The notes under the pieces: generated by a model
What the model saw: only the letters and a program-made list of their open reading frames with translations
The model's database searches: none
What the model was told of the DNA's origin: nothing
Shown here: positions 24,901 through 32,251 of the stretch, piece by piece
Numbering within the stretch: position 1 is the stretch's first letter
Layout: each line of letters starts with the position of its first letter
Source: Gemmata sp.
GTDB lineage: Bacteria; Planctomycetota; Planctomycetia; Gemmatales; Gemmataceae
Assembly: GCA_022843445.1 (NCBI GenBank)
Contig: JALHNS010000004.1
Span: 4,379-59,574, forward strand
Reading direction: 5' to 3'
DNA: 55,196 nt
Program-made: the position numbers and the translations under genes

Positions 24901-25146
24901 GAGGAACACCCACAGCGCGAACGGCGTCGTGTAGCTCTGCGGCTGGCGCGCGTAGTTCAGAAGGGACACTACGCCGAGGTAAAAGCCGGTCGCACCGAGG
25001 AACGCGAACAGCCCGAACACCGCGAGCAGCAGCACGCGCAACTTCGGCCCGATGGCCGGTTGGTACGGCGCGGGCCGCGTTACGGTTTTGCGCACGACGA
25101 CCGGTTCGGCACCGGGCAGCGCGTTGGGATTGGCAGCAGGGTTCAT
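21997..25146 (-). CDS. Membrane-bound five-heme cytochrome c with TPR-like C-terminus
   Basis: A 1049-residue protein that would carry electrons in the periplasm while anchored in the membrane. Start at 25146: MNPAANPNALPG; the longer frame from 25221 runs into the divergent promoter. Residues about 30-205 hold four to five hydrophobic helices (LLLAVFGLFAFLGATGFYLG, LWVFLAHIVIGVLGTVPFLA, LGIVVFFAGVLVCLTGFALV, WLHIVLPFGAAWAYIAH). Five c-type heme sites follow: CAKCH (245), CAGCH (295), CTVCH (328), CATCH (394) and CAACH (445). A beta-rich region (about 480-690) is followed by TPR-like helices (FKEAEAAFQKMLTLGAKDAV, HLNLGRVYLDEGRLDEAARQ). It is first in the operon, ahead of two anchored FG-GAP proteins. 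The donor and acceptor are unknown; it does not match NrfA or other named multiheme enzymes that I can recognise. Confidence 0.87.
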   Translation of the reverse strand: MNPAANPNALPGAEPVVVRKTVTRPAPYQPAIGPKLRVLLLAVFGLFAFLGATGFYLGVVSLLNYARQPQSYTTPFALWVFLAHIVIGVLGTVPFLAFGGYHWATARKRPNRAAVRLGIVVFFAGVLVCLTGFALVQLEGLPQLPTGSVGRSVVYWLHIVLPFGAAWAYIAHRRAGPRIKWGLAKVWGAGVVLFTGGMAVMHSQDPQKWFREGPKEGAQYFEPSMTRTADGKFISADVMMMDEYCAKCHQDVANDHFHSAHKFSSFNNPAYLFSVRETRKVGLEKAGSVKSSRWCAGCHDPVPFLSGAFDDPNFDDVNHKTAHAGITCTVCHAVTHVNGTFGNGAYTMEEPAHYPFARSENKALQWMNNQLVKAKPDFHKQTFLKPFHKTAEFCATCHKVSLPVELNSYKEFLRGQNHYDSYLLSGVSGHGVRSFYYPPQAKENCAACHMPLKESGDFGAQDFDKSGRRTVHNHRFPGSNTGLFELLKREDRYKQFASGFQQTSDMHANYLKGTAADGSDKKVRIDLFGVRPATEGGSLAQLRPELPKLEPGKSYVVEVVVRTLGLGHHFSQGTVDSNEIWVDFRAAANGAEFARNGAVSGPDEAGEVDRWAHYINVHMLDRDGNRINRRNPQDIFTPLYDKQIPPGAAAVMHYRIDVPPTATGPVELTAKVRYRKFDYEYMKLVHGGKEPPKLPIIDMAEDRVTLPIGAAQVSPQESPIKPAWQRWNDYGIGSYLEGGGKRGNFKEAEAAFQKMLTLGAKDAVPHAHLNLGRVYLDEGRLDEAARQLDLSGKCDPPAPAWSRTWFTAQVNALNATRREDVIAAVTEMEKLLDPANQPRGFDFTKDYVVWNAVANLLYKSRPEPAGSEQRRAQLVRAVKAAERVLDLEAEDFAAHDTLALAYGELASALPAADAPEKVSHDVLLAEVAIATDAKQPTARRAEACAKLAGWLPKLANPRLATMREVIAKLRASYHAEQSAEVQGALAFALARYHRESQLLYKPDELARANATRIYRKKNPAANYAAGDRVIYPTTQAHRDAIVATGALPK

Positions 25147-25232
25147 GGTTGCGCCCGCACGCGGGAGAGTGACTTCCGGGGCAATGTCTCTAAGGATACC
25201 GCACTTCGACGGACCGACCAACAGGAGCCATC

Positions 25233-26231
25233 GTGCTAACGCGCTACCTCGCCGCCGCGTGCCAAACTGACTTCCCCAACCCCACCGACCGCAGCGCGAT
25301 CCCGGACCGCGTATCGCACATGCTCGGGATGATCGACCGTGCCGTGATCGGCTACAAGCCGTTCGGCGACGTGAAGCTCGTCGCGTTCCCGGAGTTCGCG
25401 CACGCCGCGCCCGTTTACGAAACGGTACAAGAACTGACTGACAAGCTCGCGGTGCCGGTGCCGAACGAGCACACCGACCGCTACGCGCAGAAGGCGCGCG
25501 ACCTCGGCGTCTACATTCAGACCGGCAGTTTCCTCGAAGTAGATACGAAGTACGCGAGCTGCGTGTTCAACACGACGTGCCTCATCGGGCCGAACGGGTT
25601 GCTGTACAAGTATCGCAAGGTTCACCCGTGGCTGCCGTGGGAGGTCCACGCCAGCCCGCACGACATCCCGAACTACACCGAGAACCCGTTCCCGGTGGCC
25701 GAAACTGAGATCGGCCGCATCGGTTGTGCCATCTGCTACGACTGGCTGTTCCCCGAAGCGATTCGCGAACTCGCACTCCAAGGCGCGGAGGTGCTCGTGC
25801 GCGTGTCGGCGTACATGGACCCGTGGGGCGCGACACCGCCGATGGACTGGTGGACCGTCGTGAACCGGTGTCGGGCCATCGAGAATTGCGCCTTCGTTCT
25901 GGCGTCCAATCAGGGCGCGAGCGCGAAGCACTACCCGCCGTTCTCGTGGCCCGGCGGCAGCATGATTGTGGATTACGACGGGCGCATTCTGGCCCAAGCC
26001 GACCCCGGCCCCGGCGAAAAGATCGTGGTCGCGCCGATCGACCTGAGCGCCGTTCGGCACGAGCGCGAGCGCCGCACCGGGCACTGCGTGCTGGCGCACC
26101 GGCGCCCGGAAGCGTACCGGCACGCGGCGCGACCCGCGTACCCACCGGGCGCGGCGGCCGACGGCCCGATCGCCGTCGCCGGGAACGAAGAGCGCACGCG
26201 GGCCGCGAAGGCGCGCACCTCCAGTTCGTAG
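25233..26231 (+). CDS. Carbon-nitrogen hydrolase (nitrilase superfamily)
   Basis: Hydrolyses a C-N bond in a nitrile or amide; likely cytoplasmic. The 332-residue protein has the three catalytic residues of the superfamily in order: Glu 54 in VAFPEFAHA, Lys 129 in YKYRKVHPW and Cys 168 in GCAICYDWLFPEA. The segment after the Cys (IRELALQGAEVLVRVSAYMD) and the long strand insert before it resemble aliphatic amidase/nitrilase branches more than beta-ureidopropionase, but the substrate cannot be read from the sequence. The start is the GTG at 25233 with AGGAG ten bases upstream. It is divergent from the cytochrome operon across an 86-base gap. The C-terminal 25 residues are Ala/Arg-rich and probably disordered. 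Confidence 0.88.
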   Translation: MLTRYLAAACQTDFPNPTDRSAIPDRVSHMLGMIDRAVIGYKPFGDVKLVAFPEFAHAAPVYETVQELTDKLAVPVPNEHTDRYAQKARDLGVYIQTGSFLEVDTKYASCVFNTTCLIGPNGLLYKYRKVHPWLPWEVHASPHDIPNYTENPFPVAETEIGRIGCAICYDWLFPEAIRELALQGAEVLVRVSAYMDPWGATPPMDWWTVVNRCRAIENCAFVLASNQGASAKHYPPFSWPGGSMIVDYDGRILAQADPGPGEKIVVAPIDLSAVRHERERRTGHCVLAHRRPEAYRHAARPAYPPGAAADGPIAVAGNEERTRAAKARTSSS

Positions 26232-26238
26232 CGCCGTT

Positions 26239-26341
26239 ATCGTGGTGCGACGCTCTGCGTCGCATTCGAGAAGCGATTCGCAATCACCGGTCGCGCTCGG
26301 TGCTTCGAAGCGAAGAACGACGCGGAGCGTCGTACCACGAT
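26239..26341. repeat. Inverted pair of palindromes after the nitrilase gene
   Basis: Left arm 26239-26275 and right arm 26302-26341 are imperfect reverse complements of about 36 bases. Each contains its own hairpin (GCGACGC-TCT-GCGTCGC on the left, ACGACGC-GGA-GCGTCGT on the right). Stem bases change together so that pairing is kept. The outer ends are ATCGTGGT and ACCACGAT, so GTGG replaces GTAG here. Confidence 0.8.
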
Positions 26342-26417
26342 ATCGGCGCGCACCTCGGCTTGACGGCGCGCGGACGTTCGGCAATAGCCCGCCCGTCACG
26401 AACGGCGGAGGTGCGCC

Positions 26418-26735
26418 GTGAGGCGTCTCGTTTTCGCGCTCCTGTTCGCGCTGGGTTTCTGCGCCACGGCGGACTCGGCGCGCGCGTTCTACTGGTTCGA
26501 TTGGCCCGGCAGCAACATCCCGCGCGCGCCCACGCTCATCGACTCGCCGCGCCCCGGCGATCCGCCGCCGCCCGCGGGCCGCGTGGAACCGGGGCCGACC
26601 GGCCCGGAAGTGCCCATCGACAGCCCCGGCGGGCCGACGCCCGGGCCGAACCACGTGCCCGAACCCGGAACGGCACTGCTCGCGCTCGCCGGCATCGGCG
26701 CGCTGGCCGCTAGCAGGCGGGCGCGCCGCCGGTGA
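26418..26735 (+). CDS. Small Pro/Gly-rich PEP-CTERM protein
   Basis: A 105-residue exported protein. The N-terminal signal peptide (RRLVFALLFALGFCATADSA) is followed by about 55 residues dominated by Pro, Gly and Asp. A C-terminal PEP-CTERM sorting signal closes the protein: VPEPGTALLALAGIGALAAS and then Arg-Arg-Ala-Arg-Arg-Arg. Proteins with this tail are handled by an exosortase (EpsH-type) and end up at the cell surface or in the extracellular matrix. The start is the GTG at 26418. The last 26 bases overlap the tail of the convergent ArsR gene. With hardly any folded region, it may be a linker or matrix peptide. Confidence 0.85.
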   Translation: MRRLVFALLFALGFCATADSARAFYWFDWPGSNIPRAPTLIDSPRPGDPPPPAGRVEPGPTGPEVPIDSPGGPTPGPNHVPEPGTALLALAGIGALAASRRARRR

Positions 26736-27054
26736 GCGGCAACTCGAGCCGGCAGCAGCCGAGGTTCAGCGCGCCCGGCGGCACGCCGGCTTCCACGGCG
26801 TCTTCGAGCACCCCGGGGCACAGCGCGTACCACACGAACCGGCCCTTCTTCGTACCGGAAATGAGCCGCGACTGTTTCAGCACCGTGAGGTGATGCGACA
26901 CGTTCAGCGGCTTGACGCCCACCGCCTCGACGATCTCCGTGACGGTGTGCGGGCCGTCCGCGAGGAACCGCACGATCTTCAACCGCTCCGGGGCCGCGAG
27001 CGCGCCGAGCACCTCGGCGCACCGCTTCGGGTTCATCGGGTCTCGCTTTGCCAC
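26710..27054 (-). CDS. ArsR-family transcriptional regulator
   Basis: A 114-residue winged-helix DNA-binding protein. The ArsR core is clear: LGALAAPERLKIVRFLADGP, TVTEIVEAVGVKPLNVSHHL (recognition helix) and TVLKQSRLISGTKKGRFVWY (wing). The usual metal box ELCVCDL is absent from the recognition-helix region. The tail has CCRLELP and a final Cys, so metal or redox sensing through C-terminal cysteines is possible but unproven. It is divergent from the C45-like gene across 125 bases, where its promoter and probably its operator lie. The 3' end overlaps the PEP-CTERM gene. The most likely target is the divergent gene or itself. Confidence 0.9.
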   Translation of the reverse strand: MAKRDPMNPKRCAEVLGALAAPERLKIVRFLADGPHTVTEIVEAVGVKPLNVSHHLTVLKQSRLISGTKKGRFVWYALCPGVLEDAVEAGVPPGALNLGCCRLELPLTGGAPAC

Positions 27055-27086
27055 GCTGAAAGCCCCCGCGCGGAACGTGTGCGGTC

Positions 27087-27115
27087 ATTATCCGCGAACC
27101 GCGCCGCCCCGCCAA
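27087..27115 (-). promoter_or_regulatory. Candidate promoter of the arsR gene
   Basis: On the minus strand TTGGCG (27115-27110) and GATAAT (27092-27087) are separated by exactly 17 bases. The -10 box lies 33 bases before the ATG. The -10 matches five of six consensus positions and the -35 four of six. A small dyad (GCGG / CCGC) encloses the -10 box and could be the operator. Confidence 0.5.
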
Positions 27116-27179
27116 GTGCGCGCTCAGCGAGACCGCGCGTGCCGCGCGTCCGTTTGCTTCACCCGCACGCGAGGCGCAC

Positions 27180-28139
27180 GTGACCAACACACCGCACGGC
27201 TACCGCTACGAACCGGTACTCACCGTCCCCGCGGCCGGGCCGCACCCGCCGCACCTCGTCGCGCGGTCGCGCGAGTTGCTCCGCGCCACGCTCGGCATGA
27301 TGGCCGAATTCGGCCTCGGCTCGGACGCCGGGCGGCGCGCCTTCGACACGTACCCGGTTCACGCGGAGCGCGCGATCCGCGCCGCGGCCGAAGTGGGCGT
27401 GTCGCCGGTCGAACTGCTCGCCGCGAACCTGTGCTACGACGTGCTTATGGGCGCGGGCGCGATGGGGTGCTCCACGCTCGCGCTCGCCGGAACCGACGGC
27501 CCGACGCTCGCGCGCAACATGGACTGGTTCCCGGCGGAGAAGGTGGCGAAGGCCAGTTGCCTCGTTGTCGAAGATTACGGCACGAGCGCCGGGTTCGTCG
27601 GCATGATCGGGGCCGTTACCGGGCTGTCGCGCCGCGGGTTCTGCGTGTGCCTGAACGCGGTGTTCGGCACCTCCGACCCCGCCGGCTACCCGGTGCTGCT
27701 GTTCCTCCGGCACGTCCTCGACACCGCGACCGACTTCTCGCACGCGCTCGAACTGGTGCGCACCGAACGGCTGATGACGTGCGGTATCGTCACGCTGGTG
27801 GGCACGCACAACGGCGAGCGCGCGGTCGTGGAGCGCTCGCCCACACGCGCGCTCGTTCGCGCCGCGACCGACGATTCGCCGCTCGCAGCAACCAACCACT
27901 TCCGCGCGTTGGCGCAACCGGGCGAGTGCTCGCGGTACGACCACCTGAAGCGGCACGCCGGCCGCACGCCGGCGCTCGAAGTGCTCACGCACCCGGCGGT
28001 GTTGCAGAGCATCACGGCGCAGCACGTCGAACTGCACCCCGCGACCGGGCGCGCCGCGATGCACGTTCCCAGCCACCTGTTGCCCGACGACGTGCGCGAC
28101 GAAGTGACGCTCGCGGACCTCATGGGCTTCGTGGGGTGA
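27180..28139 (+). CDS. C45/choloylglycine-hydrolase-like N-terminal nucleophile hydrolase
   Basis: A 319-residue protein resembling acyl-CoA:6-aminopenicillanate acyltransferase (C45) and N-acylethanolamine hydrolases. The key block is GAMGCSTLALAG followed by TLARNMDWFP: Cys 97 is the expected nucleophile after autocleavage between Gly 96 and Cys 97, and the N-M-D-W-F stretch is the conserved substrate-pocket strand. ATNHF further on supplies the later conserved Asn. There is no signal peptide, so the enzyme is probably cytoplasmic. The start is the GTG at 27180. Amide hydrolysis or acyl transfer is inferred from family; the real substrate cannot be read. The divergent ArsR regulator suggests inducible expression. 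Confidence 0.78.
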   Translation: MTNTPHGYRYEPVLTVPAAGPHPPHLVARSRELLRATLGMMAEFGLGSDAGRRAFDTYPVHAERAIRAAAEVGVSPVELLAANLCYDVLMGAGAMGCSTLALAGTDGPTLARNMDWFPAEKVAKASCLVVEDYGTSAGFVGMIGAVTGLSRRGFCVCLNAVFGTSDPAGYPVLLFLRHVLDTATDFSHALELVRTERLMTCGIVTLVGTHNGERAVVERSPTRALVRAATDDSPLAATNHFRALAQPGECSRYDHLKRHAGRTPALEVLTHPAVLQSITAQHVELHPATGRAAMHVPSHLLPDDVRDEVTLADLMGFVG

Positions 28140-28333
28140 ACCCGCGGAGCGGGTTCGTAGCTCGTAGTAACCCGCTTCAGCGGGTTCCCAAACACCGAAA
28201 CGAAAAGTTGAAAAGTTCCAGAAGCGAACGCGGCACACCATCCGCGTTCGCTACCTCATTTCCATTGCTCGTTGCTGCGGCGTTTGCGAAACCCGCTGAA
28301 GCGGGTTACTACCAACAACCCCGCTCCGCGGGT
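28140..28333. repeat. Large nested inverted repeat between convergent genes
   Basis: Left arm 28140-28197 and right arm 28278-28333 pair over most of their length. Each carries the hairpin AACCCGC-TTCA-GCGGGTT or its complement, with GTAGTA or TACTAC at the foot. A third perfect 11-bp hairpin, AGCGAACGCGG / CCGCGTTCGCT, sits in the middle at 28223-28252. The element fills the gap between the C45-like gene and the polymerase terminator. It contains no ORF of its own. Confidence 0.8.
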
Positions 28334-28343
28334 GAGGAGAAAC

Positions 28344-28366
28344 GAAAAAAACCGGCTCGCGCCGGT
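28344..28366 (-). terminator. Rho-independent terminator of the Y-family polymerase gene
   Basis: Read on the minus strand, ACCGGC-GCGA-GCCGGT is followed by a run of six T (28350-28345). It lies 28 bases after the polymerase stop. Stem, tetraloop and T-tract make it the clearest intrinsic terminator in the window. Confidence 0.78.
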
Positions 28367-28393
28367 AACGACCCTTCGCGCTCGCGCGTGCGT

Positions 28394-29632
28394 TCAGTTC
28401 ACGCGGCGGTCGAAGTCCGGGATCTGCGTGAACGCGATCCGCGTCGGGGCCGCGTCCTGCATCCCCCACATCGCGCCCAAGTGAATCACGCTCGCGCCGA
28501 ACTCCGCGTTCACGTCGTCCATCGCGTCGGAAATCTCTTCGGCCTGCCGGTCCTCCTCGAACAGCGACGGCGTCGCGCTCCGCGCCGGCACGAGGTCGCT
28601 CAGCACGGTGCCGACCTTGAACGGTGCGCCGTGGTCGCGGGGCCGGCGCTCCCACAGTTGCGTCGCGGCCGTCACCAGCGCCGGCGTATCGCGACACCGG
28701 GGCACGCGGGTGCCGTCGCCCCACCAGTCCGAATCGCCGCGCTCGGTGCCCAAGAAGGTCGCGCCCACGGAGATCGCGCCGCACCAGTAGTTCATCTTCC
28801 GCAGCCGGGCCGCGGCCTTGTGAACCATGCGCATCAGCACGCCGAACGCGCCCGCGCCGGTGCGCAGGTCCGGCGGGAGCACGTGCGAGTGGCCCACCGT
28901 TTGGCGGCGCGTCGGCGCGTCCGGCACGTCTTCGCCGCGCAGCACGCGAAACCAGCGCTCGCCCATCACCTTGCTGCCCCACACGTCCGAAAGCACGCGC
29001 ATCGGCGCTTGGCAGAACTGCTCGGTGGTGAAGATGCCGTACAGTTTCAGCCGCCGCTCCATGCGCGGGCCGACGCCGGGGAAGTCGGTGAGCGGCAACC
29101 GGTACAGCGCCACCGGCAGGTCCGGGTCCGCGAGAATCGTGAGACCGTCCGGCTTGCGCATGTCCGCGGCCACCTTCGCCAGCAGCGCGTTCGGCCCCGC
29201 GCCGATCGAACACCGCATGCACGCGCCGCACAGCTCGCGGATCGCGCGCTTGATCGCTTCGCCGGCGCGCTTCGCCGCGGCCGGGGCGCGCTCGGCCCCC
29301 GTCAGGCGAATCGCCACCTCGTCGATGGACCGAACGCTGTCGATCGGCAGCACGCGGTTCACGGCTTCCACCACGCGGTTGTGCATCGTCACATAGCGCC
29401 GGTGATCGGCCACTTTGAACACGATGCGCGGGCACAGCTTCCGCGCGGCCCACACCGGCGTGCCGGTCTTCACGCCGAACGCCTTCGCCTCGTAGCTGGC
29501 GGCGATGCACGCGGTGGTCGGGGCGTCGGTGGGAATCACCGCGACCGGGCGGTCGCGGAGGGTCGCGTCGTGTTGCTGCTCGACCGACGCGAAGAACGCG
29601 TTCATGTCCACGAACAGGTGTCGGAGCGGCAC
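28394..29632 (-). CDS. Y-family (translesion) DNA polymerase
   Basis: A 412-residue error-prone polymerase of the DinB/ImuB/UmuC superfamily that copies past damaged bases. The first catalytic Asp is in FVDMNAFFASVEQ (Asp 9). The second acidic pair is SIDEVA (Asp 104, Glu 105), where DinB proteins usually have SIDEAYLD. The helix-hairpin-helix region is present as DFPGVGPRMERRLKLYGIFT, and a little-finger-like domain follows from about 230. All catalytic acids are present, so this is not the inactive ImuB type. It lacks a clear beta-clamp-binding tail of the usual QxxLxLF form, although SLFEEDRQ is nearby. No lexA, imuA or dnaE2 is adjacent, so SOS control is only a guess. Confidence 0.88.
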   Translation of the reverse strand: MPLRHLFVDMNAFFASVEQQHDATLRDRPVAVIPTDAPTTACIAASYEAKAFGVKTGTPVWAARKLCPRIVFKVADHRRYVTMHNRVVEAVNRVLPIDSVRSIDEVAIRLTGAERAPAAAKRAGEAIKRAIRELCGACMRCSIGAGPNALLAKVAADMRKPDGLTILADPDLPVALYRLPLTDFPGVGPRMERRLKLYGIFTTEQFCQAPMRVLSDVWGSKVMGERWFRVLRGEDVPDAPTRRQTVGHSHVLPPDLRTGAGAFGVLMRMVHKAAARLRKMNYWCGAISVGATFLGTERGDSDWWGDGTRVPRCRDTPALVTAATQLWERRPRDHGAPFKVGTVLSDLVPARSATPSLFEEDRQAEEISDAMDDVNAEFGASVIHLGAMWGMQDAAPTRIAFTQIPDFDRRVN

Positions 29633-29666
29633 GGTTCGGCCTCGCGATCAGCTCGCCCGTTCACAT

Positions 29667-29690
29667 TGAATGGGCGTATACTACAGTAGA
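29667..29690. promoter_or_regulatory. Shared AT-rich motif upstream of the polymerase gene
   Basis: ATTGAATGGGCGTATACTA is the only AT-rich stretch in the region and is followed by a TACT-AC-AGTA dyad. A 19-base stretch identical at 16 positions occurs upstream of metG (36393-36411). The motif lies about 33-51 bases ahead of the polymerase start. It could be a binding site or a promoter; the two cannot be separated here. Confidence 0.4.
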
Positions 29691-29753
29691 TGCGCGCGGG
29701 CGCGGGGAATGCAACCGCAAAAGCGCGAAAAGTGCGCCGCGGCTTTGTCTTGA

Positions 29754-29865
29754 AGCCCTGAAAGGGCGACTGTTCGTAGCCCGCGGGCGCAAGCCCCGGG
29801 CAGGCGCGGCACCGAAACCCCGGGGCTTGCGCCCGCGGGCTACCGACAGCCGCCCCTCCGGGGCT
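29754..29865. repeat. Long inverted pair (47-bp arms) with GTAG feet
   Basis: Arms 29754-29800 and 29819-29865 pair with only a few mismatches. The conserved core is GTAGCCCGCGGGCGCAAGCC followed by CCGGG, with its complement ending CTAC on the right arm. It occupies most of the gap between the polymerase start and the hydrolase stop. Because it follows the hydrolase gene on neither strand as a terminator would, a repeat element is the better reading. Confidence 0.8.
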
Positions 29866-29875
29866 AAAGACCGAA

Positions 29876-32206
29876 CTACTTCGGGAAGTCGAGGTGCTTT
29901 TTGAGGAACGCGAACGTCTCCTTCGCGTTGACTTGGTGGCCGCCGACGAACCACTCGATGGTCGTGCGCTCCGGCAGTTTCAGCCGGTTCGCGTACAGGT
30001 AGCGCACCTTCGCGAACTCGTAGGCGACCATTTCGTCGGTGCCCACGCCGTCGTCGTGCCCGCGTTCCACCATGAACGGGCGCGGGGCGATCAGGTGCGC
30101 CATCTCCGCGTAGTTGAACGTGTTCCCCAAGTCGAACTCGTACATCTCGTACTCGCCGGTCCACATGTACGATCGGTCCAGATCGACCGACACGTTCTTG
30201 CCGATCCACTCGTTGAAATCGCCGGAGCAAATGCTCAGGCAGTAGCGCTTCTCGACGGCGGGCACGCGCATCGCGGTCTTGCCACCGTAGCTGAGGCCGT
30301 AGAACGCGATCCGCTTCGGATCCACGTTCGGTAGCGCTTCGAGCCAATCAATGGTGCGCTGGTGCTGCCGGATGATGAAGCTGAACAGCGAGAGCTTCAG
30401 CGGGTTCGCCTTGCGCTGAAGTTGGCGGAACGTGTTCTGCCCGTAGTACGGGTTCTGCGGGGCGTACACGATGTAGCCCAACTCCACCAAGCGGCGCGAG
30501 AAGTGGTTGTACACCGGGCGCTTCTCGACTTCGATGGTGTCGCGGGGCGTGCCCTCGAGCCCGTGCTGACACACCACCACCGGGCGCTTTTCGCCGGGTT
30601 TCATGTCCTTCGGAAGCAGCAGAATGCCGTAGGCGAACACGTCTTCGTAGCAGTCGATGACGACCTCGTGCCCGGTCCACGCCTTCTCGTCGTACACCTG
30701 TCGCGTGCGGACGTTCGGGGGCACGGTCATTTCCGGGAGCTTCCCGATTACATCGGTGTGGAAGTAGTCGCGGAGGGCGTCGCACGACTTCTCCCACGCC
30801 GCGGGCGAACTCGCGTCGGCCTTCGCCCAGTACGCCTTGCGGGTCGCGTCCGAATCGCGCCACAGCTTCTGCGTGTAGCTCACGAGTTGATCGAACTGCC
30901 GCTTGTGCCGGGCCGCGGGGTCGAAATCCTTGCGCGCGTCTTTCGGCGGCGCGAGGTCGTCGTCCTTGAACTGCCCTTTCCAGTTGGTGAGGCCGTCGAT
31001 GGTGCCCGAGAGAACGATGCCGAGGTCGATTTCATCTTTCGTGCCGCGCTCGGAGAAGCCGATGGTCAGTTCGCCGCCGATGCGCTCGTGCTCTTTCGTC
31101 CACGCTTCTTTCGTCGGCCGCTTGAGCGCGCCGGGGGCCGCGCCGCCGCGCCCGGGCCGCGGGGCCACCGGGCCGCTCACTTCCGGCACCTTGCAGTTGG
31201 ACGTGAGGAACAGCGCCCGGCCGAGAACCGGTTTGTCGTTGTCCGCGTGATAGAACCGCGGGTGCGGGGCGAGCAACCGGCACACTTCCGCGTCCCCGAA
31301 CTCGGTGAGCAGCCCCCACACGTTGCGGTAAATCGGTTCCTCCGCAAGTCCCTCGCGCGGTCCGAACTGCCCCGCGGTGCCGCACACGCCGATGCGCGGG
31401 TCACACGCGGCCGAGTACAGGGCGATCAGCCCGCCCTCGCCGTAGCCCACCGCGCCGATCATCGCGCGGGGCGAGTCCGCGGCGAACCAGTCCACCGCGG
31501 CGAGCACCTTCTGCACCTCGTAGCCGATGACGTGCCGGCCCATCTGGTAGGCCATGCGGTAGACGAACTCGCGGTGCGGTTGGTTGGTCGCGCGCTTCAG
31601 CTTGTCGTTGCCGGAGAGGTGGTCCTTGCGGTCGATCAGGGTCGGTACGAGTACGCGCGCGCCGTTCTCGGCGAACAGCCGCGCGAACTGGCAGTCCTTC
31701 GGAACGCCCGGGGCGAGGCCGACGATCTGCTCCGGCGTCTGGTCCGCGTCCGGCAGCGCGACCACGCAACCGATCGGCTTGCCCTTCGGTTCCAGTAACA
31801 GCCCTTCGCCGTCCACGCCCGGCAGCACCGCCCAGCGCACCGCGAACACCTTGTACTTGCCGGTTTCTGCGACGAGCGCCGGCTGATTCGGGCCGCCGAC
31901 GTGTTCGAGATTCGGCGCGACCCGCTTGTCGACGACGCCGATCAGCTTCTTGAACCGCTCGCGGTTCGGCGCGACCGACTTCGCGTACCCTTCTTCCGTC
32001 TTGTCGTCGATCTTCCACAGCGCTTGCCGCTTCTGCACGGAGGCGGCCAGTTCGCGGTCGAGGTACTTGTGCATCCCCGCGACCTGCTTCGCGGAGAGGT
32101 TGCCCTCTTCGGTGAGCGCCTTCGTACCGGGCAACTCGGCGGAGTTCACCGCGAAGACCGCCGAGAACGCGGAGAAGACAAGAGCGAGGCGGAGAAATGT
32201 GCGCAT
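29876..32206 (-). CDS. Secreted protein with two alpha/beta-hydrolase domains
   Basis: A 776-residue exported protein (MRTFLRLALVFSAFSAVFAV signal). Two alpha/beta-hydrolase-like regions can be seen. The first, about residues 110-330, has LVPTLIDRKDH and the nucleophile-elbow position AVGYGEGGLIALY, where the usual Ser is replaced (G-Y-G-E-G), so it is probably inactive or altered. The second, about 490-776, has VVCQHGLEGTPRD, a proper elbow FYGLSYGGKTAM with Ser, an acidic residue region PRPFMVERGHDDGVG, and GGHQVN with the likely catalytic His. The general type is acetyl-xylan-esterase or dienelactone-hydrolase-like esterase. It follows the DUF1501 gene by 45 bases, so the two are probably co-transcribed. 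Confidence 0.82.
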   Translation of the reverse strand: MRTFLRLALVFSAFSAVFAVNSAELPGTKALTEEGNLSAKQVAGMHKYLDRELAASVQKRQALWKIDDKTEEGYAKSVAPNRERFKKLIGVVDKRVAPNLEHVGGPNQPALVAETGKYKVFAVRWAVLPGVDGEGLLLEPKGKPIGCVVALPDADQTPEQIVGLAPGVPKDCQFARLFAENGARVLVPTLIDRKDHLSGNDKLKRATNQPHREFVYRMAYQMGRHVIGYEVQKVLAAVDWFAADSPRAMIGAVGYGEGGLIALYSAACDPRIGVCGTAGQFGPREGLAEEPIYRNVWGLLTEFGDAEVCRLLAPHPRFYHADNDKPVLGRALFLTSNCKVPEVSGPVAPRPGRGGAAPGALKRPTKEAWTKEHERIGGELTIGFSERGTKDEIDLGIVLSGTIDGLTNWKGQFKDDDLAPPKDARKDFDPAARHKRQFDQLVSYTQKLWRDSDATRKAYWAKADASSPAAWEKSCDALRDYFHTDVIGKLPEMTVPPNVRTRQVYDEKAWTGHEVVIDCYEDVFAYGILLLPKDMKPGEKRPVVVCQHGLEGTPRDTIEVEKRPVYNHFSRRLVELGYIVYAPQNPYYGQNTFRQLQRKANPLKLSLFSFIIRQHQRTIDWLEALPNVDPKRIAFYGLSYGGKTAMRVPAVEKRYCLSICSGDFNEWIGKNVSVDLDRSYMWTGEYEMYEFDLGNTFNYAEMAHLIAPRPFMVERGHDDGVGTDEMVAYEFAKVRYLYANRLKLPERTTIEWFVGGHQVNAKETFAFLKKHLDFPK

Positions 32207-32251
32207 GTCTTCCTCTGCGTTCTCAGCGGTCTCTGCCGTGAAATGTCTTGC

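Noticed and set aside
21928-25239. An open frame of 1103 codons on the plus strand across the whole cytochrome gene
   Set aside because: It is exactly antisense to a gene with five heme motifs and membrane helices. Its translation is an Arg/Val/His-rich sequence without any domain, the typical shadow in very GC-rich DNA.
28140-28333. An insertion sequence with terminal inverted repeats
   Set aside because: The arms resemble IS ends, but the interior of about 80 bases has no coding frame, and the arms themselves contain hairpins as in the other paired repeats.
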